Below, in pieces: positions 16,782 to 24,375 of a DNA stretch of 34,824 bases. Numbering within the stretch: position 1 is the stretch's first letter; the number at the start of each line of letters is the position of its first letter. Source of the DNA: Enterobacter sp. R1(2018) (lineage in GTDB: Bacteria; Pseudomonadota; Gammaproteobacteria; Enterobacterales; Enterobacteriaceae); assembly GCF_003628475.1 (NCBI RefSeq), contig NZ_RCAA01000043.1, positions 74,084 through 108,907 of the forward strand. Direction: 5' to 3'. A program made the translations under genes and the position numbers. The notes beneath the pieces were generated by a model. It ran no database searches. It had not been told where the DNA came from and saw only the letters and a program-made list of their open reading frames with translations.

Positions 16782-17672
16782 TCAACGGGAAGCGGCTCGC
16801 CCACCTTTGCGCAGTATCGCAAGCAGTGCCTGAGCCGCCCGAGAAGACTTTCCGGCTTGCGAACAAATCAGACCAAACTCGCGGTGGATAGCCGGTATCA
16901 GTGGCGCCACGCGCAGGCCGCGCCGATCCTCGGGTAGCGTTGATTCGGGGACCAGCGCCAACCCCATGTCTTCGCGCACCAGCATGCAGGCGCTGATCCA
17001 GTCGCGTACCGTTACCCGTACGTCGGACAGCTGCAGACCTGCTTGTTCCATCAGGCTGTTTCCGTTCACCGCGCAGCCGCCGGTTGCGAGAATAAAAGGT
17101 TGGTCCGCCAGCTCCTCAAGCGTGATGCCGCGCGCCCTTGTACCTCTTCCGGACTTGTGATTGGCTGGCAGTACCGCTACCCATGCGTCCCGCCCCAGTA
17201 TCACTTCCGCACGGCCGGGGGCAGGATTCAGCACTACGCCCAACTCGACGTTATCCGCGCCCAGCCATTCCTCCACTTCCTCGTCCGTACCTTCCAGCGC
17301 CACCAGCTCGATATCCGGATGCAGGCGCCGAAAGTCCCGCAGCAGTCCGGGCAACAACGTCGAAATCACCGAGGGAAAGCTGGCCAGGCGGATGCGCCCG
17401 CCGCTCAGGCCGCTGTTGTCGTCGGCCAGACGACGGATCTCATCCAGCTGCGCCAGCATGGCCCGCGCATGAACGATCGCCTGCTCGCCAAGGGCCGTAA
17501 CGCTGATAAGCCGCCGCTCACGGGTGAACACCTGAAACCCAAGTGAGGCTTCCAGCTGGGCGATAGCTTGGCTCGCGCCAGACTGAGTAATGCCCACGGC
17601 GTCGGCGGCCCGCGAGATATTGCCGGCATCGGCTACGGCTACCAGCAAGCGCCAGTGCAGAAGGTTCATCAT
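16782..17672 (-). CDS. LysR-type transcriptional regulator
   Basis: 296 residues. HTH at about 3-62 (LLHWRLLVAVADAGNISRAA; GITQSGASQAIAQLEASLGF), then a LysR substrate-binding domain beginning RIRLASFPSVISTLLPGLL (about 93-111). It diverges from a glutathione S-transferase gene across 130 bp, so it probably regulates that gene. The 114 bp between its stop and the preceding hydrolase holds no feature I can name. The sequence is GC-rich compared with the SNIPE-like gene. Confidence 0.9.
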   Translation of the reverse strand: MMNLLHWRLLVAVADAGNISRAADAVGITQSGASQAIAQLEASLGFQVFTRERRLISVTALGEQAIVHARAMLAQLDEIRRLADDNSGLSGGRIRLASFPSVISTLLPGLLRDFRRLHPDIELVALEGTDEEVEEWLGADNVELGVVLNPAPGRAEVILGRDAWVAVLPANHKSGRGTRARGITLEELADQPFILATGGCAVNGNSLMEQAGLQLSDVRVTVRDWISACMLVREDMGLALVPESTLPEDRRGLRVAPLIPAIHREFGLICSQAGKSSRAAQALLAILRKGGRAASR

Positions 17673-17730
17673 GATTATCAGTAGCTCAGCTAATACCAGT
17701 TATTTAGAACATTAATTTTACAGATAACGT

Positions 17731-17756
17731 CGCCGTAAGCACAGTGTGTTACGGCG
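17731..17756. promoter_or_regulatory. Dyad between LysR and GST genes
   Basis: CGCCGTAA (17731-17738) and TTACGGCG (17749-17756) form a perfect 8-bp inverted repeat, extended inside by CAC/GTG. It sits 47 bp before the GST start. It may be a LysR operator or a leader hairpin; it is not an exact T-N11-A site. Confidence 0.45.
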
Positions 17757-17802
17757 CCCAACAAGGGGCCGCGCAACTGACTTTTAACTTTCCGGAGAAC
17801 TT

Positions 17803-18408
17803 ATGAAGCTGTATTACGCCCCTCATACCTGCTCGCTGTCGCCACACATCGTGCTGCGTGAACTCGACCTGAAGTTTGAGCTGGTCAAAGTGGACAACAA
17901 GACCAGGCTGACCGCCGACGGACGCGACTTCCGCACCATTAACCCCAAGGGCTATGTCGCTGCGCTGGAGCTGGACGACGGGCAAATCCTGACCGAAGGA
18001 CCGGCCATTGTACAGTACCTGGCCGATCTCAAACCGGAAAGCGGGCTGGCGCCGCGGGCGGACAGCTGGGCGCGGGTGCGCCTGCAGGAGTGGCTGAACT
18101 TTATCACCAGCGAAATACATGCAGGCTCGGCGCCGTTGTTCAACGCCGCGCTGCCCGAGGAGGTCAAAGCGATTTTTCGTGAGAAGCTGTTCAGGCGATT
18201 CGACCTTCTTCAGGATACGCTTGCCGGACGGGAGTATCTGATGGGCGCTTCTTTCAGCGTTGCTGACGTCTACTTGTTTACCGTGCTGGGCTGGTGCAAA
18301 TTTTTCTCCATTGACCTTGATGGCTGGCCCGCGCTGTCGGCCTATATGACCTGTATTAACGCGCGACCTGCCGTGCAGGCCGCCTTGTATGCCGAAGCCG
18401 CTCGGTAA
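17803..18408 (+). CDS. Glutathione S-transferase, beta class (GstA-like)
   Basis: 201 residues, the length of E. coli GstA. The thioredoxin-like N-terminal domain begins MKLYYAPHTCSLSPHIVLRE with the beta-class Cys10; the cis-Pro/glutathione-binding segment is NPKGYVAALELDDG and LTEGPAIVQYLAD (Glu65); His106 in EIHAGSAPLF matches the conserved beta-class His106. C-terminal helices contain FSVADVYLFTVLGWC. It conjugates glutathione to electrophiles or acts as a peroxidase in the cytoplasm. GGAG lies before the ATG. It is divergent from the LysR gene and convergent with the MerR gene, 24 bp away. Confidence 0.88.
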   Translation: MKLYYAPHTCSLSPHIVLRELDLKFELVKVDNKTRLTADGRDFRTINPKGYVAALELDDGQILTEGPAIVQYLADLKPESGLAPRADSWARVRLQEWLNFITSEIHAGSAPLFNAALPEEVKAIFREKLFRRFDLLQDTLAGREYLMGASFSVADVYLFTVLGWCKFFSIDLDGWPALSAYMTCINARPAVQAALYAEAAR

Positions 18409-18432
18409 TATCTGAATAACGGCCGTTGCGGT

Positions 18433-18852
18433 TCATTCTGACGGCTGGTTATGTACAGCCAGCTGTTCTGTCAGCCGCTGTATGTTTTCCTCGCAGGAGA
18501 TCCCATCCGGTCGGTTTGCAATGCTGGCGATCAGATTCAGCAGCTCGGTCTTGCTCTCCTCCAGCTGTTTTTGCATCAATTCGATCTCCGAGACGCGCGT
18601 TTTCAGCGACTCAACCAGCCTCTCGTGATCCCACTTTTTCTGTCGCTGCGGCAAAAAGCGGCGAATTTGCTCAAGTGAAAAGCCCGCCCGCTGCGCGTTA
18701 TCGATGATTTTCAGCAGGCCTGCCGCTTCCGCAGAATAATTTCGGTAACCGTTTGTCTGACGCGCTGGCGGAGCGAGCAGACCCTGCGCTTCGTAAAAGC
18801 GAATACGTGAGGGCGTAATCCCCGTGGCTTTTGCCAGTGCTCCAATTCTCAT
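18433..18852 (-). CDS. MerR-family transcriptional regulator
   Basis: 139 residues. The MerR winged HTH opens the protein (MRIGALAKATGITPSRIRFY, then EAQGLLAPPARQTNGYRNYS), followed by the dimerisation coiled coil (about 80-115). There are no C-terminal metal-binding Cys pairs; the only Cys (in ISCEEN, near residue 119) is single, so a metal-sensor role is unlikely and an organic or redox signal more plausible (inference). It diverges from an SDR gene whose promoter has the MerR-type long spacer. Confidence 0.88.
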   Translation of the reverse strand: MRIGALAKATGITPSRIRFYEAQGLLAPPARQTNGYRNYSAEAAGLLKIIDNAQRAGFSLEQIRRFLPQRQKKWDHERLVESLKTRVSEIELMQKQLEESKTELLNLIASIANRPDGISCEENIQRLTEQLAVHNQPSE

Positions 18853-18869
18853 AGCCTTTACCCGCTCTC

Positions 18870-18900
18870 TTGACCTTAAAGTTAACTTTAATCTTATACT
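18870..18900 (+). promoter_or_regulatory. MerR-type promoter of the SDR gene
   Basis: TTGACC (-35, 18870-18875) and TATACT (-10, 18895-18900) are separated by 19 bp. The spacer contains the perfect 16-bp palindrome TTAAAGTTAACTTTAA (18876-18891). An over-long 19-bp spacer with a central dyad is the hallmark of promoters that MerR-family activators untwist. Confidence 0.8.
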
Positions 18901-18974
18901 TTTCAGACGTCCGCTGTTTGCGACGCACGCCGCAGTGTATCTCTTGCATTAGTGAATAAAAGCGAGGAACTGAA

Positions 18975-19937
18975 ATGCAAACGATTCTGGGGGCCAACGG
19001 CCAGATTGCCCAAGAGCTTGCCCGAGAGCTGAAACGCTCATACACCGATGACCTGAGGCTGGTAAGCCGCAGCCCGCGAAAGGTAAACGACAGCGATGTT
19101 ACCGTAGCGGCAAATCTGCTTGATGCCGAACAAACGCTGGATGCGGTAAAAGGGAGCAGCATTGTCTATTTTGCCGCAGGGTTGCCCGCAGATTCGGCGC
19201 TGTGGGAGCAACAGTTTCCGACAATGCTGAAAAATGCGCTCGATGCAGCCCGCACGGCGCAAGCCCGTTTTGTCTATTTTGACAACACCTACATGTATCC
19301 GCAGAACGACAATCCACAGACGGAAGAAACGCGCTTCGCTCCGCGGGGGCGGAAAGGAAAAGTACGTGAACTGATGACGAACATGGTGCTTGAAGAGATG
19401 AGGCGGGAGGCCATTCCGGTCATTATCGGGCGCGCGCCGGAGTTCTATGGGCCGGGGAAGACGCAGAGTTTCACCAACGCGTTTATCATCGACAAACTGA
19501 AGGCTGACAAACGGCCGCGTGTCCCGGTGCGTGACGATAAATTTCGTACGCTCATCTGGACGCCTGACGCCAGCCGTGCCCTTGCTGTGCTCGGTAATAC
19601 TGCGGATGCCTGCGGGCAGAGCTGGCATCTGCCCTGCTGCGACGATCGCCTTACCTACAGGCAGTTTGTTTCTCTCGCCTGTGAGATCTTCGGAAAAGAC
19701 GTGGAGTACAGCGTCGTCAGCAAGCTGGCGTTGACCTTCGCCGGTCTTTTTTCGCAAGGAGCACGTGAGATGCGTGAGCTGCTGCCGCGGTATGAACATG
19801 ACAACCTGTTCGAATCGGCAAAGTTTAAGCATCGTTTCCCGGATTTCTCCGTCACGTCTTACCGTGAGGGTCTGGAAGACATCCGGCGGGAATGGAGCAG
19901 CAGGCAGAAGAAAGCGAACGCCTCCGACTCACGTTAA
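18975..19937 (+). CDS. NAD(P)-binding epimerase/dehydratase-like protein (atypical extended SDR)
   Basis: 320 residues beginning with a Rossmann glycine motif LGANGQIAQELARELK (about residues 5-20; GxxGxxA variant), then RFVYFDNTYMYPQND around residue 105, where an SDR Tyr would sit, and IIGRAPEFYGPG. The strict YxxxK catalytic pair is not obvious: the downstream basic stretch is RGRKGKVRELM. It may be an atypical SDR that binds nucleotide to sense or reduce a carbonyl compound. GAGGAA precedes the ATG. It is the presumed target of the divergent MerR regulator. Confidence 0.8.
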   Translation: MQTILGANGQIAQELARELKRSYTDDLRLVSRSPRKVNDSDVTVAANLLDAEQTLDAVKGSSIVYFAAGLPADSALWEQQFPTMLKNALDAARTAQARFVYFDNTYMYPQNDNPQTEETRFAPRGRKGKVRELMTNMVLEEMRREAIPVIIGRAPEFYGPGKTQSFTNAFIIDKLKADKRPRVPVRDDKFRTLIWTPDASRALAVLGNTADACGQSWHLPCCDDRLTYRQFVSLACEIFGKDVEYSVVSKLALTFAGLFSQGAREMRELLPRYEHDNLFESAKFKHRFPDFSVTSYREGLEDIRREWSSRQKKANASDSR

Positions 19938-19990
19938 AAAGTACTCTTATGATAACGTGTAATCACCTGCATCCTGTTGAAGGGGCTTGC

Positions 19991-20389
19991 ATGCTGAACG
20001 GGCTGAATCACATAACGATCGCTGTAAGTGATATTTCAAAAAGCTTTAATTTTTACGTTAACCTACTTGGTTTTATACCTAAGGCAAAATGGGCCAGCGG
20101 GGCTTATCTTTCTTCAGGTAACCTGTGGTTATGTCTTTCTGCTGATGCTGTTGCTTCTCATGAGGATTACACTCACTACGCATTCAGCATCCGTAGCGAA
20201 GACTTCGATGCGTTTGCTACTCATCTGAAATCAGCGGGCGTTACCGAGTGGAAAACCAATAAGAGTGAAGGAAAATCTATCTATTTCCTGGATCCTGATG
20301 GGCACAAGCTGGAAATACATGATGGCGATCTGGATAGCCGCCTTAAAGATTGTATGAAGCATCCCTATGAGAAAATGGAGTTTTTCTAG
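19991..20389 (+). CDS. fosA: FosA-type fosfomycin glutathione transferase
   Basis: 132-residue glyoxalase-fold enzyme that opens the fosfomycin epoxide with glutathione, using Mn2+ and K+. Metal ligands His7 (LNHITIAV), His62 (DYTHYAF) and Glu108 (GHKLEIH) are present, with Thr9, Lys88, Ser92, Ser96, Tyr98 and Arg117 matching the Pseudomonas FosA substrate and K+ site with a constant -2 offset. The motif SIYFLDPDGHKLE is intact. The start is at the ATG at 19991, with AAGGGG about 7 bp before it; an upstream open frame is rejected because it overlaps the SDR gene. Sequence divergence and a more AT-rich composition than its neighbours suggest separate acquisition. Confidence 0.88.
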   Translation: MLNGLNHITIAVSDISKSFNFYVNLLGFIPKAKWASGAYLSSGNLWLCLSADAVASHEDYTHYAFSIRSEDFDAFATHLKSAGVTEWKTNKSEGKSIYFLDPDGHKLEIHDGDLDSRLKDCMKHPYEKMEFF

Positions 20390-20458
20390 AGTTTTAAAAT
20401 TTAGCGCAACGATGATGTTTTGATAAATCCGAGTGAATCGCAGTGGTTAATCCGGTCG

Positions 20459-21322
20459 CTAACCGCTCTGTAACAGGAATTGCCGGAGTGCGGCCGTAAG
20501 TTCTTCTGGCGCTTCTTCAGCCATATGGTGGCCGCTGTTGATTGATTTGCCGCGCACATCCGGCGCCCAGCTTTTCCAGATACCCAGTATGTCGCCATAA
20601 ATCTCTTCCAGGTCATCATGTTTTGACCATAAGCAGAGCGTCGGGCACTGGATTGTTCGTCCGAGCTGACGATCCTCAAGCTCGTGCTGTTTATCTATAG
20701 CCAGACCAGCGCGATAGTCCTCAAGCATCCCATGTACGGTTGCCGGATCGTGTATGGCACGCCTGAACTCCTGGTACTCCTCGTCTCCCATGGTGTCCGG
20801 CTGGCCGCCATACCATTTGTCCGGGTCAGCCAGAATGGCCCGCTCCGGCTTTTCCGGCTGGGCAAAGAAAAACCAGTGATACCACTGGCGGGCAAACTTC
20901 TCGTTACAGCGGTTGAGCGCTTCAAGTATGGGAACCGAATCCAGTACGGCAAGGCGCGTGATTCGGTCCGGATAATCAAGGGCAGCCCTGTAGGCCGTGT
21001 AACTTCCTCTGTCGTGTCCGACAAGCGCAAACCGCTCAAAGCCAAGCTGGCTCATTAACTCAATGCAATCTTTTGCCTTAGCCCTTTTAGAAGAGCCCGC
21101 GTGCTCAGGCAGGTCGGCAGGTTTAGAGGAGCGGCCGAAACCCCGTAAGTCAGGGCAGACAACGGTAAATGATTTAGCAAGTTCGGGAGCTACCTTCGAC
21201 CAGGTCGCATGAGTACGGGGATGACCATGTAGCAGCAAAACCGGCGGGCCATTACCGCCATAACGCACGTTAAGAACTGCTTCAGAGAGCGTTATTTCTT
21301 TGTGCGTAAATCCTTCAAACAT
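20459..21322 (-). CDS. Alpha/beta-hydrolase of the haloacetate (fluoroacetate) dehalogenase family, variant active site
   Basis: 287 residues. Residues align in number with the fluoroacetate dehalogenase FAc-DEX: nucleophile Asp104 and Arg105 in VGHDRGSYTAYR, acid Asp128 in LAVLDSVP, halide pocket His149-Trp150 in QWYHWFFFAQPEKPE, and catalytic His265 in NSGHHMAEEAPE. The second carboxylate-binding Arg expected at 108 is Tyr here. HGHPRTHATW and CPDLRGFGRSS are standard for the family. The fold and mechanism class are secure, but fluoroacetate itself may not be the substrate. It is convergent with fosA. Confidence 0.83.
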   Translation of the reverse strand: MFEGFTHKEITLSEAVLNVRYGGNGPPVLLLHGHPRTHATWSKVAPELAKSFTVVCPDLRGFGRSSKPADLPEHAGSSKRAKAKDCIELMSQLGFERFALVGHDRGSYTAYRAALDYPDRITRLAVLDSVPILEALNRCNEKFARQWYHWFFFAQPEKPERAILADPDKWYGGQPDTMGDEEYQEFRRAIHDPATVHGMLEDYRAGLAIDKQHELEDRQLGRTIQCPTLCLWSKHDDLEEIYGDILGIWKSWAPDVRGKSINSGHHMAEEAPEELTAALRQFLLQSG

Positions 21323-21440
21323 AGGCTCTTCTCCTGCCCGATCTGGAGTACAGATTATAGACGAGTCTGGCGGGGTAGCTTTTGCACAAGGTGGAGGTGA
21401 GGGTTAAACGCTTTAAGATAGGGCCGGTCCGCAGCCATTT

Positions 21441-21767
21441 TTATGTCAGGAGCGGATGTTCATAACGGATCCCGGTCATGCAGCGGGATAAGTCCCAGGT
21501 TTGTTTACCGGGGGCACTCCACCACGGCATGAGCCTGCCCAGAAAGCTGAGCATGGCCTGATTAAGAAGGACTGGCTGCTGTAAAGGCGCGAAATGACTT
21601 ACGCCGGGTAAAATGATCGGCTTTGCGTCACTACTATTTGCTGTCAGCTTCGCGAAAGGGCCCGGCGGCTTCTTTGTCAAACGTCCGGCTGCCAGAGATA
21701 AAAATGTGGTAAATCTGGAGCAGTTAACCTCTGGTATTTTACCAACCGGATGTTTAGAATTGCTCAT
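21441..21767 (-). pseudogene. Remnant of an alpha/beta-hydrolase (C-terminal fragment)
   Basis: The open frame encodes 108 residues, but only the central part looks like a known protein: AKPIILPGVSHFAPLQQPVL (about residues 48-67) followed by LNQAMLSFLGR, the His-containing C-terminal motif of alpha/beta hydrolases. The nucleophile elbow, HG motif and acid region are absent upstream. The first 45 residues and last 30 show no family similarity. A second minus-strand fragment just upstream (about 21764-21890, METLAGRGVLDTTDVC and onward) may be another piece of decayed coding sequence. I regard the whole 21323-21895 interval as gene debris. Confidence 0.45.
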
Positions 21768-21895
21768 CGCTGCCTCGTGCAGGCAGCGACTAACCTCGCG
21801 AAAAATTGATCGCCCAAGCGGTCAACACATACGTCGGTTGTGTCCAGTACACCTCTTCCGGCCAGCGTTTCCATGATTTTTGACAGGAACGCTGT

Positions 21896-23089
21896 ATGAA
21901 CAAACCTCTCGTTATAATTTTTACCACCGTTATTCTTGATGCTATGGGTATCGGGATCGTTTTTCCTATCCTTCCCGCTTTGCTCAAAGATATTACGCAC
22001 GCCGATAACGCCGCTCTCTATCTGGGTATTATGACCGCCCTCTATGCTGCCATGCAGTTTGTCTTTGCACCGGTACTCGGCGCGCTAAGTGACCGCATCG
22101 GGCGCAGGCCTGTGCTGTTATTGTCTTTAGGTGGTGCAGCCGTAAACTACCTGTTTCTTTCTTTTTCCCCCACGCTGTCCCTGTTACTGCTGGGGCGCGC
22201 CTTTGCCGGCATGACGGGCGCCAGCCTCTCGGTGGCTATGGCTTATCTCACCGATATATCACCAGTTGAAAAGCGCGCGCGGCGCTTTGGCGTCTTCAGC
22301 GCTATGTTCGGTATCGGTTTTATTGTCGGGCCGGCACTGGGTGGAGTATTGGGCGATTATTGGGTTCGCCTGCCTTTCATGGCCGCATCTGTTCTCAACG
22401 GCTGTAATTTTTTGCTGGCGCTGTTTGTTCTTCCTGAGACACGTACAGTCCGCCGGGAAAAGATTAATCTGTCTGCGTTTAACCCGCTGCTGCCGATAAG
22501 ATGGCTCTTTACGCTGAAAGGTGTTTTGCCGATGGTATCCACTTTTTTCATTCTGAGCTTCGGCGGAGAGGCCTACGGCGTCTGCTGGGCACTGTGGGGG
22601 CAGGATGCGTTCCAGTGGAGCGGATATCAGATTGGGCTGTCGCTGGCAACCTTTGGTGCTTTTCAGACGCTCGTACAGATTTTTTTGCCCGGTCCTGCAG
22701 TCAGAATATTAGGGGAGCGGGGCGCTGTTTTAGGCGGTATCGCCTGCGCAAGTACTGCGCTTTGCGGAATGGCCTTTGCTACTGAAGGCTGGATGGTTTT
22801 TGCCGTCATGCCCGTTTTCGCACTTGGCAGTATCGGGACACCAGCCCTCCAGTCCATGGCTACCCGGCAGGTCAGCGACGAGCGGCAGGGTCAATTTCAG
22901 GGAGTGTTGTCATCAGCGGTAAGTCTGGCATCGGTTATTGCGCCACTTTTCTTCTCGCTTTTCTATTTCACGGTCCGCAGCAGCTGGCCCGGCGCCATCT
23001 GGCTTTCGGTTATCGCCATCAACCTTATTGGTATACCGCTGGTGCTGTATGGCATCTTTAACCGCAGAGCAGATTATGGCGACGTCTGA
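21896..23089 (+). CDS. Tet-type MFS drug-efflux transporter
   Basis: 397 residues, about 12 hydrophobic segments. The N-terminal half reads TTVILDAMGIGIVFPILPAL and GALSDRIGRRPVLLLSLGG (MFS motif A of the TetA group), followed by GRAFAGMTGASLSVAMAYLT with DISPVEKRARRFG. It resembles TetA(A)-(C) class antiporters in length and layout, but divergence is substantial, so tetracycline need not be the substrate. No TetR-type repressor gene is intact upstream; only gene debris lies there. It ends convergently to roxA, with a hairpin between. Confidence 0.85.
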   Translation: MNKPLVIIFTTVILDAMGIGIVFPILPALLKDITHADNAALYLGIMTALYAAMQFVFAPVLGALSDRIGRRPVLLLSLGGAAVNYLFLSFSPTLSLLLLGRAFAGMTGASLSVAMAYLTDISPVEKRARRFGVFSAMFGIGFIVGPALGGVLGDYWVRLPFMAASVLNGCNFLLALFVLPETRTVRREKINLSAFNPLLPIRWLFTLKGVLPMVSTFFILSFGGEAYGVCWALWGQDAFQWSGYQIGLSLATFGAFQTLVQIFLPGPAVRILGERGAVLGGIACASTALCGMAFATEGWMVFAVMPVFALGSIGTPALQSMATRQVSDERQGQFQGVLSSAVSLASVIAPLFFSLFYFTVRSSWPGAIWLSVIAINLIGIPLVLYGIFNRRADYGDV

Positions 23090-23130
23090 AAAAATATAAA
23101 TATAAAGATCTTCATTAATCATCTGAGTTT

Positions 23131-23173
23131 CCCGCCTTCTCAGCCAGTCAGTGACTTCAGCTGAGGAGGCGGG
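23131..23173. terminator. Hairpin between the convergent MFS and roxA genes
   Basis: CCCGCCTTCTCAGC (23131-23144) pairs with GCTGAGGAGGCGGG (23160-23173), 14 bp with one G-T wobble. No clear T-run follows on either strand, so a bidirectional terminator is only likely. Confidence 0.55.
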
Positions 23174-23182
23174 CGAGAGACA

Positions 23183-24304
23183 TTAACCTTCGAAGTACCA
23201 GTAGCCGCTGTTCACCAGCGCTGCGAGCATCGCCAGGAAGGACGGGTCTTCCAGCGCATCGCCGAAGGTCTGGGCGTCAAGTTTCAGATGGCTTGCCAGC
23301 GCTTCAACGGCCGGACGGTGTGGGCTGTCGATCTTCTCACCGTTGACATATACCTCATCGGCGATGCGCAGTACGCGCAGGCCGCCCAGGCGGGTAAGCG
23401 CGTCGCCCTGCTTGATGGCGTCGTAGATTTCATCCGGCTGATAAGGCGGCTCCGGCGGCGCCACGTCCAGCTCGTGGCGCGACTGGGTAATGAACTCGCC
23501 GAACCAGGCCTTGAAATGCTCGGGCTGATTAACCAGCTCCAGCATCATCCCGCGCAGTTTATCCAGCTCTTCCGGCAGGATATCCGCCGGGTTCTGGCGG
23601 GACGGCACGTCCGGATCGGTATAGCGATGGCTGCCCAGCTCGCGCTGCAGCACGTAATCGGCGAAACCGCTGATCAGCTCGCGGCCGCTTGGCGCGCGGA
23701 ACCCGACGGAGTAGTTCATCGAATTTTCCAGCGAGTAGCCTTCATGCGGGAAACCTGGCGGAATATAGAGAATATCGCCGGGCTCCAGCTCTTCGTCGAT
23801 AATGCCTTCGAACGGCTCAACCTGCAGCAGATCCGGGTGCGGACAGTGTTGCTTCATCGGCACTTTTTCACCCACGCGCCAGCGACGACGGCCAATGCCC
23901 TGAATGATAAACACATCGTACTGATCCAGATGCGGGCCAACGCCGCCGCCGGGCACTGAGAAAGAGATCATCAGGTCGTCAGTACGCCAGTCGGGCAGGG
24001 CGCGGAACGGGCGCATCAGGCTGGCGCTCTGCTCGTGCCAGTGGTTAACCGCCTGCACCAGCAGGGACCAGTTGTTTTCGCTTAAATGATCGTAGCTCTG
24101 GAATGGACCGTGGCTGACTTGCCATTTGCCGTCCTGATGGCTCACCAGGCGGCTGTCTACCTCGTTTTCCATGGCAAGGCCTGCCAGTTCATCCGGGGAG
24201 ATGGGGTCGATAAAGTTCTTAAAGCCGCGTTTTAACACCACCGGGCGTTTTTGCCAGTAGCGTTCGATAAAATCGGGCCAGTTTAAATCCAGGGTATATT
24301 CCAT
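23183..24304 (-). CDS. roxA: RoxA (YcfD), ribosomal protein L16 arginine hydroxylase
   Basis: 2-oxoglutarate/Fe(II) oxygenase of the JmjC type that 3-hydroxylates an arginine of ribosomal protein uL16. 373 residues, as in E. coli. The iron triad is intact: His125 and Asp127 in GVGPHLDQYDVF and His187 in IPPGFPHEGY. The C-terminal winged-helix region carries IKQGDALTRLGGLRVLRI. Downstream of phoQ on the same strand, as in E. coli. It marks the right edge of the accessory region. Confidence 0.95.
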   Translation of the reverse strand: MEYTLDLNWPDFIERYWQKRPVVLKRGFKNFIDPISPDELAGLAMENEVDSRLVSHQDGKWQVSHGPFQSYDHLSENNWSLLVQAVNHWHEQSASLMRPFRALPDWRTDDLMISFSVPGGGVGPHLDQYDVFIIQGIGRRRWRVGEKVPMKQHCPHPDLLQVEPFEGIIDEELEPGDILYIPPGFPHEGYSLENSMNYSVGFRAPSGRELISGFADYVLQRELGSHRYTDPDVPSRQNPADILPEELDKLRGMMLELVNQPEHFKAWFGEFITQSRHELDVAPPEPPYQPDEIYDAIKQGDALTRLGGLRVLRIADEVYVNGEKIDSPHRPAVEALASHLKLDAQTFGDALEDPSFLAMLAALVNSGYWYFEG

Positions 24305-24375
24305 TTTTGTTATCCGGCAGGTGGAGGAACCTGTCCGGATTATAACGGATGGGGAGGCCGTTTACGGGAGTATTT

